DNA of 64,000 bases from Cricetomys ansorgei (GCA_026225945.1 JAMJFZ010001264.1:225001-289000); one strand, 5' to 3'; shown: positions 1 through 12,103, numbered from the stretch's first letter. Numbers and translations: made by a program. Notes: generated from the letters alone by a model not told the origin.

Positions 1-1104
1 GGTCTCTTCTTCAATAACATGAAAAGCTTATTGAAGATTAGTTTGATTTGTATAATAATGACAAGTCTTATAATAACATATGAGGCTCTATTTCTGGCTT
101 AATGACCATCTCGGAATAAATTATCTTAGATAAATATTTACGTGGGTCGATATGCTAAATTGATTTCAATAAAAGGGAGCTAATAGCTACTGCTTATGGA
201 GAGCAGCTAACATATGTCAGATCCTTCAGATGAATTATCTCATTAAACTCCCAAAATATCTTACATGACATAACATGATTGTATATACACATATACATAC
301 ATATACATATATACATATGTGTATTAATAAACTGGGGATCCAAAAGAGTCTGAAACTTACTTATATTTGCGAAAACGGAACCAAGGTTTGCATACATGTT
401 TATTAGTTTTAGAGCTGTGATTTTTTTTCCCCCCTTATTATGTCTAGCTGACTGGAAGGCAATCTTTCTGAGAACAAGAAAGACATACATGGTCTATAAT
501 TTCAAGTCTCAAATAGCCTTTTGAGAGGCAAAGAGCCACACACCTATCTCTTAGTTAGGCCAGCCTCGTGGAGCTTCTGGGTTGCAGACATCACCGGTAA
601 CAGTCCTGTCTCCCAGTCACTCATCTCATTGTATGGTCGGTCCTCTGCGCAGTTCCCCAGGAGCAACCAGGAGAAAGAAACTCTGATTGACTCTGCCAGC
701 CACTTAATTGTTTTCCAGTTTTTCATCACCGCAGAGTCTTAAGACTGTCTCCTGTAGTCGATCTTGCCACTTCTATTGTCTCTGCAGACTTTCCCACCGC
801 CTCAGGACCATGCGCTCAGTTGCTCATTGTGGTGCTGTTGGCTCAGCCTCAAGGACAGAGACCTTGAGCCAGCTGACAAGGTTGCTTGTGTCACTTCTTC
901 TAAGGCCACAAGCCATGCTTTTGGTTCCCAATACTTTTGAATACTCTTCTTTCACCATCTCTCTTCAGTTTAGCCACATGGTCTCCCAGGCTCCCGGCAG
1001 CAGCAGATTTTCCAGCAGACAGTTTTGGCTTACGGCCAATCCCTGTCTCTGCCTGGATGACCTCAGTTACCAAGTCAACATGGTACTGAATGAATGTTGC
1101 TATG

Positions 1105-1118
1105 CTGCCCCCTGGTGG
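1105..1118 (-). promoter_or_regulatory. candidate CTCF-binding motif
   Basis: The + strand reads CTGCCCCCTGGTGG. Its reverse complement, CCACCAGGGGGCAG, is the canonical CTCF core. It lies outside any SINE I recognise, so it is not simply a B2-borne CTCF site. Occupancy is inference. Confidence 0.5.
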
Positions 1119-2298
1119 AGAGGGTGGAAACAGAACAGATTCCTGCGTTATTAAAGAACCACCCTAGACCCTCTCTCCTATTCTGACCTGTCATCTTCTT
1201 CCTAAACCAATTCATACACCTCAGATCACTTTCAGTAGCACCATGGAAAGGCAGTATGCCCTGTCATAGTCTAGTTTCCAAGGCTAAAAGTTGATTTGTT
1301 ATTTTGGTGGGGGAAAAATGGTATAATACAGGAGGCTCAACTGGAAGTAATGTCTTTTGTGTTTATCTGGACCTCCCCCCTTCTGTCGTGGGAGCTCACG
1401 TTCTATTCTCAGTTCCCTCAGGTCTTGAGTAGCTTGTGAGTTTGCACGAGGTTGCCGTGCTCTGCTTTTCCTGTGTGTGAGAAGTTGTGTCATCAGCATG
1501 GAGGGTGAGAATGTGCCCACGAGGCACCTGGCGGCTCGTGTAAGATAGGGCCGGAATGCGGGACATCAGAGGACGTTAGGGCTCACGGACAAAAGCGCTA
1601 GATGGGCAATTTCGCTCCTAGTTTCACTTTCGTGTTTACAGTAAGAAGGTTTTTAATCATCTACGCTGGGACAGTTGGGGTAACATGCTACTCAGGCTCC
1701 TCCAGAGGAAAAGAACAAGATAGATACGGATATATAAGAGGAGATTTAACAGAATTGGATCATGTGATTATAGAGTCCAAATGGCCACCATCGTATGCCA
1801 TCTAGAGTGAGAAACTAGAGAACCTATATATTACAACAGTCTAAAGCTGAAGTCCTGGGAGGGGGTGCAGTGGGGGTGGTGCAGGTCCCCAAGTCTGATA
1901 TCTGAGTACCATTGGGTAGCACTTAGACACTTAGATGAGTGTGATTGTTTCTCAGTCAACTCACTGGTTCAAATTCCACTCTCTCCAGATCCATCCTCAC
2001 AGAGGTACCCAGAAGTAATCTTTTACTAGCCAGCCACACATCCCTTAATTGAGTCAGATTCACATCAAAAATTAACTATCTCAGCAGGCAAGCTCTCAGA
2101 CACGGCAGGTTTTCTTCGTTCTCTCATCCTGCCATGCTGGCATGCAAGCCCACAGTCAGTCCTATCAAAAAACAAACAGCTAATTAAAAATAAGTCCTTA
2201 TATTGTTCAAAGCTTCAGTCCCACAAGCTCCAACCAGTCCCTTCCCATGCTGCTCTCTTCTCGTTCTCCCAGCCCTCATCATTATGACTTGTCACCTT

Positions 2299-2492
2299 GG
2301 GGCTGGAGAGATGGCTCAGCTGTTCAGAGGACTGGGTGCTCTTCCAGAGGAATCGGGTTCAATTCCTAGCACCCACGTGGCAGCTCACAACTGGAACTCC
2401 TGTTCCAGGGGATCTGACACCCTCACACAGACATACATGCAGGCAAAGCATTTAATGCACATAAAATAAAAATAATAAAATATTTTAAAAAG
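2299..2492 (+). repeat. B2 SINE with target-site duplication
   Basis: It starts GGGGCTGGAGAGATGGCTCAG, the tRNA-derived B2 head. It has a B box (GGTTCAATTCC), a body with the usual ATCTGACACCCTC stretch, and an AATAAAATA-rich tail. The flanks at 2285-2298 and 2493-2506 match at 12 of 14 bases, which marks the target-site duplication left by L1-mediated insertion. The CACACAGACATACATGCAGG segment is an older or non-house-mouse B2 form. Confidence 0.9.
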
Positions 2493-2564
2493 TGATTTGT
2501 CATCTTCCAGAAAATAGTTTTTGTTTCATACTTCACTGTCGGCCCCTTTATCTATCGCCAGCAT

Positions 2565-2775
2565 CATTAGCACGGCTGCAACACCATTTTATGGAGGAGT
2601 TTATCCCATGCCAAGAGCTGTGCTAAGTGGTTTTGATTCATTGTGTTATTCTCACAGACTCTGTGAGGTGTGTGTGGGTGCTGTAGTCATTCCCCTTTTG
2701 TAGATGAATAGAGCAAGGCTTCTGTATTTTGATCAAGGTTACAGAGCTAGTAAGGGATATGGTAGGGACTTGGTT
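2565..2775 (+). repeat. MIR-like ancient SINE fragment
   Basis: The text has the MIR order: an ATTCTCACAGACTCTGTGAGG segment, then a CATTCCCCTTTTGTAGATGA-like core, then AGGTTACAGAGCTAGTAAG. Such copies are old and diverged, so the boundaries are approximate. Confidence 0.6.
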
Positions 2776-4139
2776 TTGGGTGTCTCTGAGAAATCCTGTC
2801 ACCTCTTTGAGAGCATGTAGAATGGATTCCCAAGACTGTCCTGTGGAGCTGAGATGGCATGAGCTAAGCCCAGCTGAAGTATGAAGCTCTCTACAAAGCA
2901 CTTCACACTTCTACTCAAGTATAATGAAGTAACAAACCAAACAAATGGCACAGTTCCTGATGCTGTGTGGGCATCGGATGACGGTTCATCTCTTCTTCTC
3001 TATCTTCCATGGCTCATTCCATCTTTACTCATACAGTTTGGGGCACTGATGTAGGTTCTGATGAAACACCCCGTTCAGAACGGTGGAGTGATTTTTCCCA
3101 AGACCATACAGCAGGTACTTATTTTGGCCACTACCTTGCTATGTGATTCTTGCAGTGCTAGGGCATACTGTTGCTTCTGAAGATCTCTACTTCTTTGCTA
3201 GATGCCGTACTTGTTCCTCAGTAGTGATTCAGTGCCAAGCCTTTGTAGCTGTGTTTGAGACACTCTTGTCTCCATAGTTACAAGACCTCCCAACACAAGG
3301 TAAAAGTGGGCATGAATTAAGAGACAATCTAGCTTAGTGGATTTTAAACCTGGCCCAGGAGTAAAATATTATCTTCTAGAAGACATCTTTTCTAGGCTAT
3401 ATAATACATATAGTCTTAATATTTTTTAATAAAAAGATTGCATAATACATGTACTCTAGAATATACTTATCTAGGGTCTGTGTTTTTTCCCTTAATTGCT
3501 ATGTATGTGTACATATGTGCATACATTCCTGCTCAGGTCTGTGCAAATGTGTAAATGATACTGTATAAAAATACTGTTTGAAGGATTACCATGGCCAAGC
3601 AGTATACTTGTTGAAACACTGTCTGGAAACTAAGATTTATATACAGGCATCTTGGGCTTCTCTGACTGAGAGCAGTGCAATGAGAAGACATGGGAGATAG
3701 AGACATGCTCTCCTATCCCTCCCTAGTCTCTAAGTTTTGGACATTAAGTGGCGTTTAGGGTAGAACTGACCATGATGAAACAAAAGACAAGAAACCCAAG
3801 GTTCAGAGACTGGAGTGGCTTCTTTGAGCCTGTTGGTAAAGGCAAAAATCGGAGGTCAGGTCTGCCTGGCTCTTTCCCTCTTTGCTAACTGCTGTGGCAA
3901 CAAGAACTATTCCTCTATGTGGATGAACTTGGCCAGTGAAAGGACCACAGCTGGGTCTGAGGGACATGTTCCGCCTGGCACGCCAAGAACAGAGATGAAG
4001 TCAAAGCTAGGAGTCAGTGGAACAGTTCACACTGGAAGAAGAGCTGCCTTATGATGGAGCTCAGGAAGCCCTTAAACATGGAAAGCCACCACTGGGGCAA
4101 GAAGGAAAAATCCTTATATAAGAGGTAGAGGCATGGCCA

Positions 4140-4285
4140 ATAAAGATGGCTAAGATTTACTTGTGCCATATAGGTGATAAAGTACTCCATGCATGTATTC
4201 TCATTTAATCCTTACTTGCTGAGGGATATAGGCACCATGCTTGCTTTTATCCTCTGAGCAAACTGAGGTTGCACGAGTCAATGAG
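4140..4285 (+). repeat. MIR-like ancient SINE fragment
   Basis: TGTATTCTCATTTAATCCTTAC, followed by a TTTATCCTCTGAGCAAACTGAGG segment, resembles the MIR core. The copy is diverged and its ends are approximate. Confidence 0.5.
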
Positions 4286-4566
4286 GAGCATTAGGATGTA
4301 TTAGAACCGGTGAGGCAGACTCTTGTAGCTTTTGGCTGTACAGGAAGATGTAAGCAGGGCATGGAGTGAAGTTACAGCCAGGTTGTACTTTCCTGCCTGG
4401 GATAGCATTGGGAGAAAGACAGCAAGAGTGGGGGAGATGGAAAGGAAAAAGATAAAAGATTCTGAGACTGGTAGCCTCAGTCGGGGCACAATTGCCTGTG
4501 CTGTCCTCTGTTATTTCTCTGTACACATCCCAGCTACATCCAACTGTGGCCAATCATTTAGAGCCT

Positions 4567-6595
4567 TGTCTTAGTTAGGATTTCCATTGCTGTGATGAAA
4601 CACTATGACCAAAAGGCAATTGGAGAGGAAAGGGTTTATTCAGCTTACACTTCCTCAGCACTCTTCATCATCGAAGGAAGTCATCAGGACAGGAACAGGG
4701 CAGGGCAGGATCCTGGAGGCAGGAGTCAATGCAGAAGCCATGGAGGGGTGTTGCTTACTGACTTGCTCCACATGGCTTGGCCTGCTTTCTTATAGCACCC
4801 AGGACCACCAGCCCATGAGTGTCCCCACACACAATGGGCTAGGCCCTCCCCCATCAATCACTAATTAAGAAAATGCATTATAGGCTTGCCTACAGTCTAA
4901 TCTTATGGTAGCATTTTCTTAATTGAGGCTCCCTCCTCCCATATGACTTTAGCTAGTGTCAAGTTGACATAAACCTAGCCAGCACAATTGATCCCATTGT
5001 CAGCTTGACACAAAACACATAGCTGTTAAGCCAAAGCCTTTCTTGTTTATCCCCAAGACCACACATTAATAAAGAGATCACAACATAAAACAGTTACAAA
5101 CTGAAAAAAAGTCCCACAGCCTCACAAATTCAAACACTTTAAGAGTTGTCTCTTTAAAAATATCCAGTCTCTTTTAAAATCAAAATTATCTGTAAAACCC
5201 CAAAATCTGTCTTTTTTTAAAAAAAAGTTTAAATAAAATCTCTCAACTGTGGGCTCCTGTCAAATAAAAAAAAATAAATTAAGTACTTTCTTACTTCAAG
5301 AGGGAAGAACCAGGGCACAGTCAAAATCTGAAGGAAGCAAAATCAAACCCCAACACTGTAAATACCAAAATGTCCAATGTCTGAAATCCACTCACTATCT
5401 TCTGGGATTCTCCAATGTGCTTGGGTCACAGCTCCAGCTTGGCCCTCTGCAGCAAACACAGCTCATCTTCTAAGCTTGGGCAGGCTCCACTTTATAGCTG
5501 TTTCTGTTCTTGGTGAGCATCCTATGGTACTGGCATCTCCAATATGCTGGGATCTTCTGCTGTAACTAAGCTGCACTTTCCCTAATACCTTTTTAAAGGC
5601 TCTCTTCATGGTGCTATACCTCAACTTCTCTGCATGACTCCTTCAATCCTGGGCCCTCAACTGCCACGGAGGCTGCACCTTCACCGGTGGTCTCTCCTGA
5701 CCTCTCACAGTGCCAAGCCTTAGCTGTTCTTCATGCCTTCAAAACCAGTACTACCTGGGTAACTATTATTACATTGCCCAGTTCAGCTGCCTGCACAAGG
5801 TACTTGTACCTTGGCCATGTCTGCAACACAGCTTCTGTGTGCTAACTCTCAGGAAACACTTTTCCAGAAGATTACGCCTCAGTGATTCTGGTCTCTTACT
5901 CACTGCTAATTTCTCAGCCCCAGCAAGGAACATTGAGTATCCCAGTAAAGCAAAGGTTTCACAGTGGTTCTAGTATCCTGTTAATCACAGCTGATTCTTC
6001 AGCCCCAGCTAACCAGAACTACAGATCCTTCACGTAAAAAGTCTTTGCTTCCTTCTGAAACTTGACAAGCCAAGCCTCTATGGTCTGAGCTTCTCTCAAC
6101 ATTTGTATCTTCCAAGCTCCTACAGAACAGTTCCCTGAACTCTCAACACTCAAGGGCTTTTCTGGAGCAAAGTTCCAAAGTCCTTCCATAATCCTCCCCA
6201 AAACAACAATAGGATTTCTATTACTGCAACAAAACACAATGATCAAAAAGCAAACAAGAAAGGAAAGGATTTACTCAGCTTACACTTCCACAGCTCTGTT
6301 CATTACTAAAAGAAGTCAGGACAGGAACTCAAACAAGGCAAGGTTCTGGAGGCAGGAGCTGATTCAGAAGCCATGGAGGGGTTCTGCTGATTGGTTTGTT
6401 CAGCCCACTTTCTTATAGAATTCAGGATCAGCAGCCCAAGGGTGGCACCACCCGCAATGGGCTGGGCCCTCCCCATCAGTCACTGGTTAAGAAAATACTC
6501 TAAAGGCTTGCCTTGCCTATCTCAAGGAGGCATCTTCTCAATCAATGTTTCCTCTTCTCAGTTTATGTCAAGTTGACATAGATGTAGCCATCACA
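4567..6595 (-). mobile_element. 2.0 kb non-autonomous LTR retrotransposon (MaLR-like)
   Basis: Two related LTR-like blocks, 4567-4986 and about 6200-6595, lie in the same orientation around about 1.2 kb of internal sequence with no long open frame. Read on the minus strand, each block starts TGTG/TGTGCTGG, carries a GTCAACTTGACA-type motif near its start and ends near ACTAAGACA (4567-4580 on +). The outer flanks are AGCCT (4562-4566) and GGCCT (6596-6600), a 4-of-5 match consistent with a 5 bp target duplication. Short LTRs, a non-coding interior and 5 bp duplications are typical of mammalian MaLR elements. The exact family name is not certain. No gag, pol or env is visible. Confidence 0.7.
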
Positions 6596-8424
6596 GGCCT
6601 CCTGCCCACTGTGGCTCCGTGAGGACAAGGGTAGCTCCTTTGGTTATGACATCCCTCTTCACCACTCCCCGCGGAGGTGATCTGTAGATGGAGAACACTA
6701 AGGGCTTAATACCAGGGACCAAACTGCACAGGGTGCTTTTCTACATGAAAGATACTCCATTCCCATTTTGCAAGTGAGCATGAGATACAAAGAAGAGATA
6801 AGGGAGGACCCCAAAGGCATGGGGGCAGATTTAGGATGGTGAGAAAAGTTGGATGTTGCTGTGTCTACTTGGGTGAACTGACAGTTCTGGAAACAGTGCC
6901 CAGTTTTTCCAGGCACAGCAGCCTGCTAGACTCTGAACCCAGAGTGCAGTCTCATTAGCATTCAGAGGGGGAAGTAACCATGGGGGACACATCTCAAGCA
7001 CTAGGAAGAGACAGGCTGCGTTTTAATTATGACCTGGACTTTTGAACAAATCCTTTTCTCTGCTTCTCTGAGCCTTAGAGAAAACAACTTGCGGGAGGCT
7101 GTGCAGCCGGCAGCTGGGTCCACAGTGGTACCCGTACAGCTGTGTACACATCTGGCACCCAGGTGGTAGATGGCTTGCTCCTCTTCTTGAATTGCTCTTG
7201 AAGGTTACAAGGGATGAGGGAGTAAGGTGCAGCTGACATGGTTGGGATTCAGGGAGGGAGAATGGAGAGAATCAGGCCTGCCTACATCTTCTGGCCTGCA
7301 ATCCTTGGGGTCATGACCACGTCAGGGTCTGAGCCTATAGGACTACTGTCACTTCACCGGTGCCCGTGAGTCAACATGGCAGACTGTCTTTGTTGAGCTC
7401 ACTCTGGCCCTCTCTTCTGTAACATGGGGAAATTTATGGAATGGGGGGAAAATTTAGGGGGAAAGAAAAAGAGTAGGAGATTAACAGGGTAGAAGTCAGA
7501 CAGCACAGATGCTACCATCCGCTGCTGCAGTTTCTTAAGTGTTTGTTGACTCCCTGGGAACGTTTGCCTTGAGTCTGTTTAACAGTCCGTTTCAGGGGAC
7601 AGGGAACAGAAGCAAGACTTGGGGACAAAAGGCCTTTGACTGGCTCCTGGAAAAAGCATTGATTAGTTTTCTCAGGTTGGCAAAGTCCAGAACTTGGGAG
7701 GCCCAGGGATGAACTAGGTAGATTTTTTCTGCACAACTCATGGCGTCTAGCAAGGTGAGAGGGCGTGAGAGAAAATATTGGGGAGACTCCAGTAATAGTC
7801 AGGAAAACCACAGTGGGCAGTTGGAGGAAGGAAGGGGGAAGGGAGGGCTTCTGCTTCTTGGAGTTCTGGGTGAGGGGATTTTTAGTGGTGAGAGGGGTTC
7901 TCTAGCTGCTTGGATGTCTCAACTTTACTCCATTGCTGGGGTTGAGAGGCAGAGAGGGAGCATATAAAATTAGCCACTTCATAGGGGCTCGTGAAGCTGA
8001 GGGGGGGCATGGTGGCTCCCAGCTTGAGTTATGGGCCATGTAGTACATTCCTTTTAATCCTGAAGATTGGGTCCTGTCCTAGGAGGCTGTCTGTGGGTGG
8101 TTCTGGGATTCATGGCAGGTGACCTCATTCTCTCTTTCAAGCTTTGGTTTCCTCCACTCACAGCTTAAATGTCTTCTCTCTTTCTCCTGGGCCAATCTGT
8201 GTGCCATGCTTCCTTGGGAATTCTTCCTAAGCTTCCTCTTCACTCCACCTTCAAAGCCTTCCCTTTTTCAGGAAGCTTACAAGATAAGCATGCTGTGTGA
8301 GAGGGTATAGCTTTATAGCCAACAAGTACAATTTTATGGTTGAAAAGTGATTAAATATTGTAATTCCTTATATATGCTATTGCTTTGTGTCATAGTATTT
8401 TGTAGTCACAGGGCACTTCTGAAT

Positions 8425-8592
8425 TGTTCTTCTCAAATTTGCAGTCCCACTTTGGCATACATGTGAGGTCCCAGGATGACCTTATGAAGTCAGTTTTCTC
8501 CTTACATCTTTAAGTGAGCTTCTGGGTTTGAACTCAGGTTGTCAAGTTTGAATGACAAACACCTTTACCCACCAAGCCATCTTCCTACTCTT
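8425..8592 (-). repeat. B3 SINE (antisense copy)
   Basis: The + strand shows GGGTTTGAACTCAGGTTGTC, then ACACCTTTACCCACCAAGCCATCTTCC, the reverse complement of the tRNA-like B2/B3 head. The copy is diverged. Confidence 0.65.
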
Positions 8593-8599
8593 ATTTATG

Positions 8600-8840
8600 T
8601 TCTTCCACAAGCGTATGAACTCCATAGAATGGAGAATTTGTCTTGTATACTTTTATGTCCACAGTAATGTCTGACATCTCCCCTGCCCACCACACCGCAT
8701 ACTCTTGACTTCATATGTGGATACTTTTGGGGTGTAGTTTATTTTGCTTCCTTCCCTGTTAAGACACTGAGTGGACAGTATACCATAGGGCACGCAGTAG
8801 ATGCTTCTGAATTAATGAAAATAAATGAATGAAAAGAAGA
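8600..8840. repeat. L2-like fragment
   Basis: GGGCACGCAGTAGATGCTTC followed by an AAATGAATGAAAAG tail matches the 3' end style of LINE L2. The assignment is by eye only. Confidence 0.4.
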
Positions 8841-9466
8841 ATAAACGACTGACATATGAACACACAAAAAGATAGGATTAGCCACACTTAGGCCAGTGTG
8901 GCATAGGGAAGCACTGTTCTGTTGTTTGTTTCTACCATTCCTGCCAATGTAGGACTTACTGCAGAACAAATTGCCATCAGCTCCCTAAATACACCCTGTG
9001 TCATCTCGCGTCTGTTTGTGAGGAGGGGAGCAGTACTGTTCTCTGCCCTCTCTCCTTGCTTTCTCCCCTGTGCGATCTGACCTTCCTGTGTCTATCAGCT
9101 CCTCTGGTATGCGGGGACAAACAGAATGTTTTGGAAAGACTCCTTCTGCCCACACAGTTGTGCTCCTATTTGCAAAAAAGAAATCATCTTTCTTTTTAGG
9201 TGTTTATCTAAGTGCCTATGCCAAAGCATTTAGAAATGCAATATGGTCTCATCAGATAATTTAAAAGTGAAAAATAATAGATCTTTAAATTTTAGGACTT
9301 TTATTAGTAGTTTGAGTTGTCAGAAAGACACGGACTATCCTGAATTTGAAGTCTGCTCCAGTACAAACATTCCTGTCCCAGGGCTTGAAGGTCTTCTGGC
9401 TGGAGGCTGAAGGGGAGACCAGAGCCAGCCTTATGTTCATTGCTTTTCTTTCTCTCCCACTTGCAG

Positions 9467-9699
9467 ACTGTTTGCTGTCAAATGTGGGGGCTGCTTTGAG
9501 GCCATTGCACCCAATGAGTTTGTCATGCGTGCCCAGAAGAGCGTGTACCACCTGAGCTGCTTCTGCTGCTGTGTCTGTGAGCGACAGCTGCAGAAGGGTG
9601 ACGAGTTTGTCCTGAAGGAGGGCCAGCTGCTCTGCAAAGGGGACTATGAGAAGGAGCGGGAGTTGCTGAGCCTGGTGAGCCCAGCAGCCTCAGACTCAG
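9467..9699 (+). CDS. Lmx1a: Lmx1a exon encoding LIM domain 2 (residues 89-166)
   Basis: This exon encodes the second LIM zinc-binding domain of the LIM-homeodomain factor LMX1A, a nuclear regulator of roof plate, midbrain dopamine-neuron and inner-ear development. The acceptor is CTTGCAG at 9460-9466 and the donor is CAG|GTGAGT at 9700. At 233 bp it opens with the last base of a Lys codon and closes with the first base of Gly166. The zinc ligands follow the LIM pattern: Cys94-x2-Cys97, His116-x2-Cys119, Cys122-x2-Cys125 and Cys144-x2-Asp147. LIM domains bind LDB1-type cofactors and restrain DNA binding. [15 protein letters not shown] at the end is the LMX1A version; LMX1B has a different sequence here. 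Identity is near certain. The exon number cannot be read from the window. Confidence 0.97.
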
Positions 9700-9804
9700 G
9701 TGAGTGCCACGTGGTGGTGGGCAGGGGCTGAGGTGGGATGCAGCCTAGCTCATTGGCAAGGCAGCTCTGTGCATTTTAAGAAATTTCTTTTTGAGCTTGG
9801 AAAT

Positions 9805-10165
9805 ATCTGCCGTCATTGAGTTACTGTCATCCTGATGGTGCATAACAAATCGTACCTAACTTTCATGGCATAAAATTGAAAGCACACACGCATACATTTA
9901 GAAGTCTTTGGGTTAACTGGAGTGACTTTGCTTCAGGCTGGAGTCTGTTGACCTCAACTGAGTTTAGCTCTAGGCTTAGATCAAGTTCAAGTCTTCTGTG
10001 ATTGGCTCTGAGGGTCAGTGGCTGCAGGGCATGATCTGCCAATACTTAAAGCCTCTGCAGGCATCATGTCTGCTAATATCCCATTGGCCAAGGCAGTGTA
10101 TAGCCTCAAAGCCATGGAGAAGGGAATTATACTTGATGCCGCTTGAAGTCTTGGTAGCTAGGTTC
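9805..10165 (-). repeat. ancient MLT1-like MaLR LTR remnant
   Basis: GGTGCATAACAAATCGTACC followed by a TGGCATAAAATTGAAAG segment, and further on a TCCCATTGGCCAAGGCAGTG stretch, resemble the reverse complement of mammalian MLT1 LTRs. It is highly diverged, and the family call is tentative. Confidence 0.4.
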
Positions 10166-10639
10166 ACATAACATTACTTCCATAATATTTAGAAATACGT
10201 TATTATTCAAGAAGCAGGGGAATTGGGTCAGGTGTTCAGTCTACCTCAATCACTAAATTTCTCAAGTATTGCTTCCTCGTCTGCCTGACAGAGTGCTGGG
10301 ATCTGCCTGAGGTTTGGTGACTCTCATAATAAAGGAATAGAGTATGTTTGTTCTTTCTCTTTCTTACCCACCCAGCCTTTGCCCCATGGTACTTCGGGGG
10401 AAGGAAAAGGTAGGAGATACAGAGGAGGTGGGAAGATTTCACAGAGCTTGTTTCAGTGGGTCAACTAATTCTGTGCTTCTAAATGAAGGGCGGTAGTTCC
10501 ACGGGGCAGAGTTCACCTTCTCCCAAGAACCTGTGAGAAGCCATTGGTGGTGCCAGTGTGACTTTTCTTGTTTTATCATGGTTTCATTTTATTCCCAACC
10601 TGTAATATACTTACCAGATGGTCATGGGCTAAAGTGTTT

Positions 10640-10970
10640 TCCCACATAAATGTGAGGGCTAGAGTTTGGATTCCCAGTCCCCATATAACTGCTTGCTGGG
10701 CACAGTGGCCCACCTGTAATTATAGCCTCAGAAGATGGAGACAGGGTCCCAGAGCAAGCAGTCTACCAAGACTAATCATATTGTGAGCTCTGAGTTCGAT
10801 TGAGAAGCCCTGGCTCAGTTAATGAGGTGGAGGAGTGTTGAAGGATAATTCTTAGAGTCAACATTGGGCATTCACATGTGCTCGAACCTATGTGCACACA
10901 TACATATACGTCCTCCAGTATGTACACACACACAGGAGAGAGAGAAAGAGAGAGAGAGAGAGAAATAACA
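10640..10970 (+). repeat. B4 SINE with CA/GA tail
   Basis: A tRNA/ID-like head is followed by a B1-like segment (TGCTGGGCACAGTGGCCCACC), then GAGAAGCCCTGGCTCAGTTAATGAGGTGGAGG, and finally CACATGTGC and ACACACACAGGAGAGAGAG. This order is diagnostic of rodent B4 (ID-B1 composite) elements. The (GA)n run at 10936-10963 is its tail. Confidence 0.75.
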
Positions 10971-11104
10971 CTGCAAAATCATCATGGGTTCTTAGAGCTG
11001 AAAGGAACAACAGGAGTCTCCCAGAACCACCGTCCTTCTCAAATACTGGCATCAGTAGGAGAGAGATCTGTTTCTTAAGTGCTTGTTGAGTGAATGATCT
11101 TCTG

Positions 11105-11422
11105 TCCTGTCATGTATGTGTATACGTTGATGAGTGTTTGTGCATGTGTGAAGGTCAGAGATCAGCCTTGAGTGTCATTCCTCAGGAGCCACCCACCTTG
11201 TTTTCAGAAGTATGGCGGCGCTCACTCATGTGACTCCATTTGTTTGCCCTGAAGCCCCCGGGATCCACCCATCTTCACCTTCCCAGTGTTTGTGATTACA
11301 AGCTGGGCCACCATATCCGGCTTTTTTTTTTTTTTTTTAACCTGAGTTTGGGAATCAATCTCAGCTCCTCAGGATTGCACAACAAGCAGCTTACTAACTG
11401 AGCTGTCTCCATAGCTCACTTT
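11105..11422 (-). repeat. B4 SINE (antisense)
   Basis: GTGCATGTGTGAAGGTCAGAG opens the copy. Next come CCTTCCCAGTGTTTGTGATTACAAGCTGGGCCACC, a T-rich run, and CTTACTAACTGAGCTGTCTCC. This is the reverse of the B4 order. Confidence 0.75.
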
Positions 11423-11789
11423 AATGTTTTAGCAATGCCTCTGATGGAAGACACAAAAGGTAAGTAGGGCGAATCAGGCAGGACATGCCCACGCGGCAGC
11501 TGTTACTCTCTCTGGTGAGAAGAGTTTTGACAATCTAAAAGAACAGCACAGCATAGGCAAGAAAAAAAATCTAAGCCCCGGATACAAATTTGTAGTTGCA
11601 TGAAATGGGGCCTTTTTGATGGAATTCCGTGTAAGGTGGTGATAAAGCCGGTGAAGTCTGAAAGAGACACTCGGTATTAACAAGCTAAGGTGTACAACGT
11701 GTAGTTACAGGCTTTCAATTTATCAGAGAACAGAGTTTTCAGGCTAATTTTAAATGGTGCACTTTAGGAGATCCCTGAAACTTCCCCCT

Positions 11790-11801
11790 CCTACACACAC
11801 A

Positions 11802-11841
<40 letters not shown>

Positions 11842-12092
11842 TTAGAGCCCAGGGGTTGATTTTTGGGCAACTTCCACAATTGCTCTCCACCTTAGTTTTA
11901 GAGACGGCATCGCTCACTGAACTCGGAGCTTATCAATCCACTAGACTGTCTTGCTACCAAGCCCCTTACTGTTCCTCAGCACTGGGATTACAGTTGTTCA
12001 GTGCCGCTCTTGGCTTTTATATGGGTTCTGGGGATTGAACTCGAGTCCTCACGCTTCCATGATGAGTACTTTCCTGACTGAGCCCTCTCCCA
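11790..12092 (-). repeat. B4 SINE (antisense) with CA/GA microsatellite
   Basis: A (CA)n(GA)n run at 11793-11841 leads into CAATTGCTCTCCACCTTAGT, CAGCACTGGGATTACAGTTG and TTCTGGGGATTGAACTCGAG, the antisense B4 order. The microsatellite is the expanded SINE tail. Confidence 0.8.
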
Positions 12093-12103
12093 TGACGTCC
12101 AGA

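Larger units (their letters stand above)
1..9466 (+). other. Lmx1a: Lmx1a intron upstream of the LIM2 exon (3' part)
   Basis: The window opens inside this intron. It ends at a polypyrimidine tract and TTGCAG acceptor just before 9467. It holds a B2 SINE, MIR-like fragments, an apparently complete 2 kb non-autonomous LTR element, a B3 SINE and a CTCF motif, all listed separately. The first 250 bases are AT-rich and repeat-poor. I see no coding exon. The 148-codon frame around 708-1154 has no recognisable domain. Stretches at 1150-2200, 6600-8420 and 8840-9460 show nothing I can name. The earlier Lmx1a exons (N-terminus and LIM domain 1) must lie upstream. Confidence 0.8.

Noticed and set aside
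708..1154. 148-codon frame upstream of the LIM2 exon
   Set aside because: No recognisable family, low-complexity Ser/Leu/Cys content, no convincing exon borders. It may be chance.
2299..2492. tRNA gene suggested by A/B-box sequence
   Set aside because: These are the pol III boxes of a B2 SINE. No cloverleaf of a real tRNA is present.
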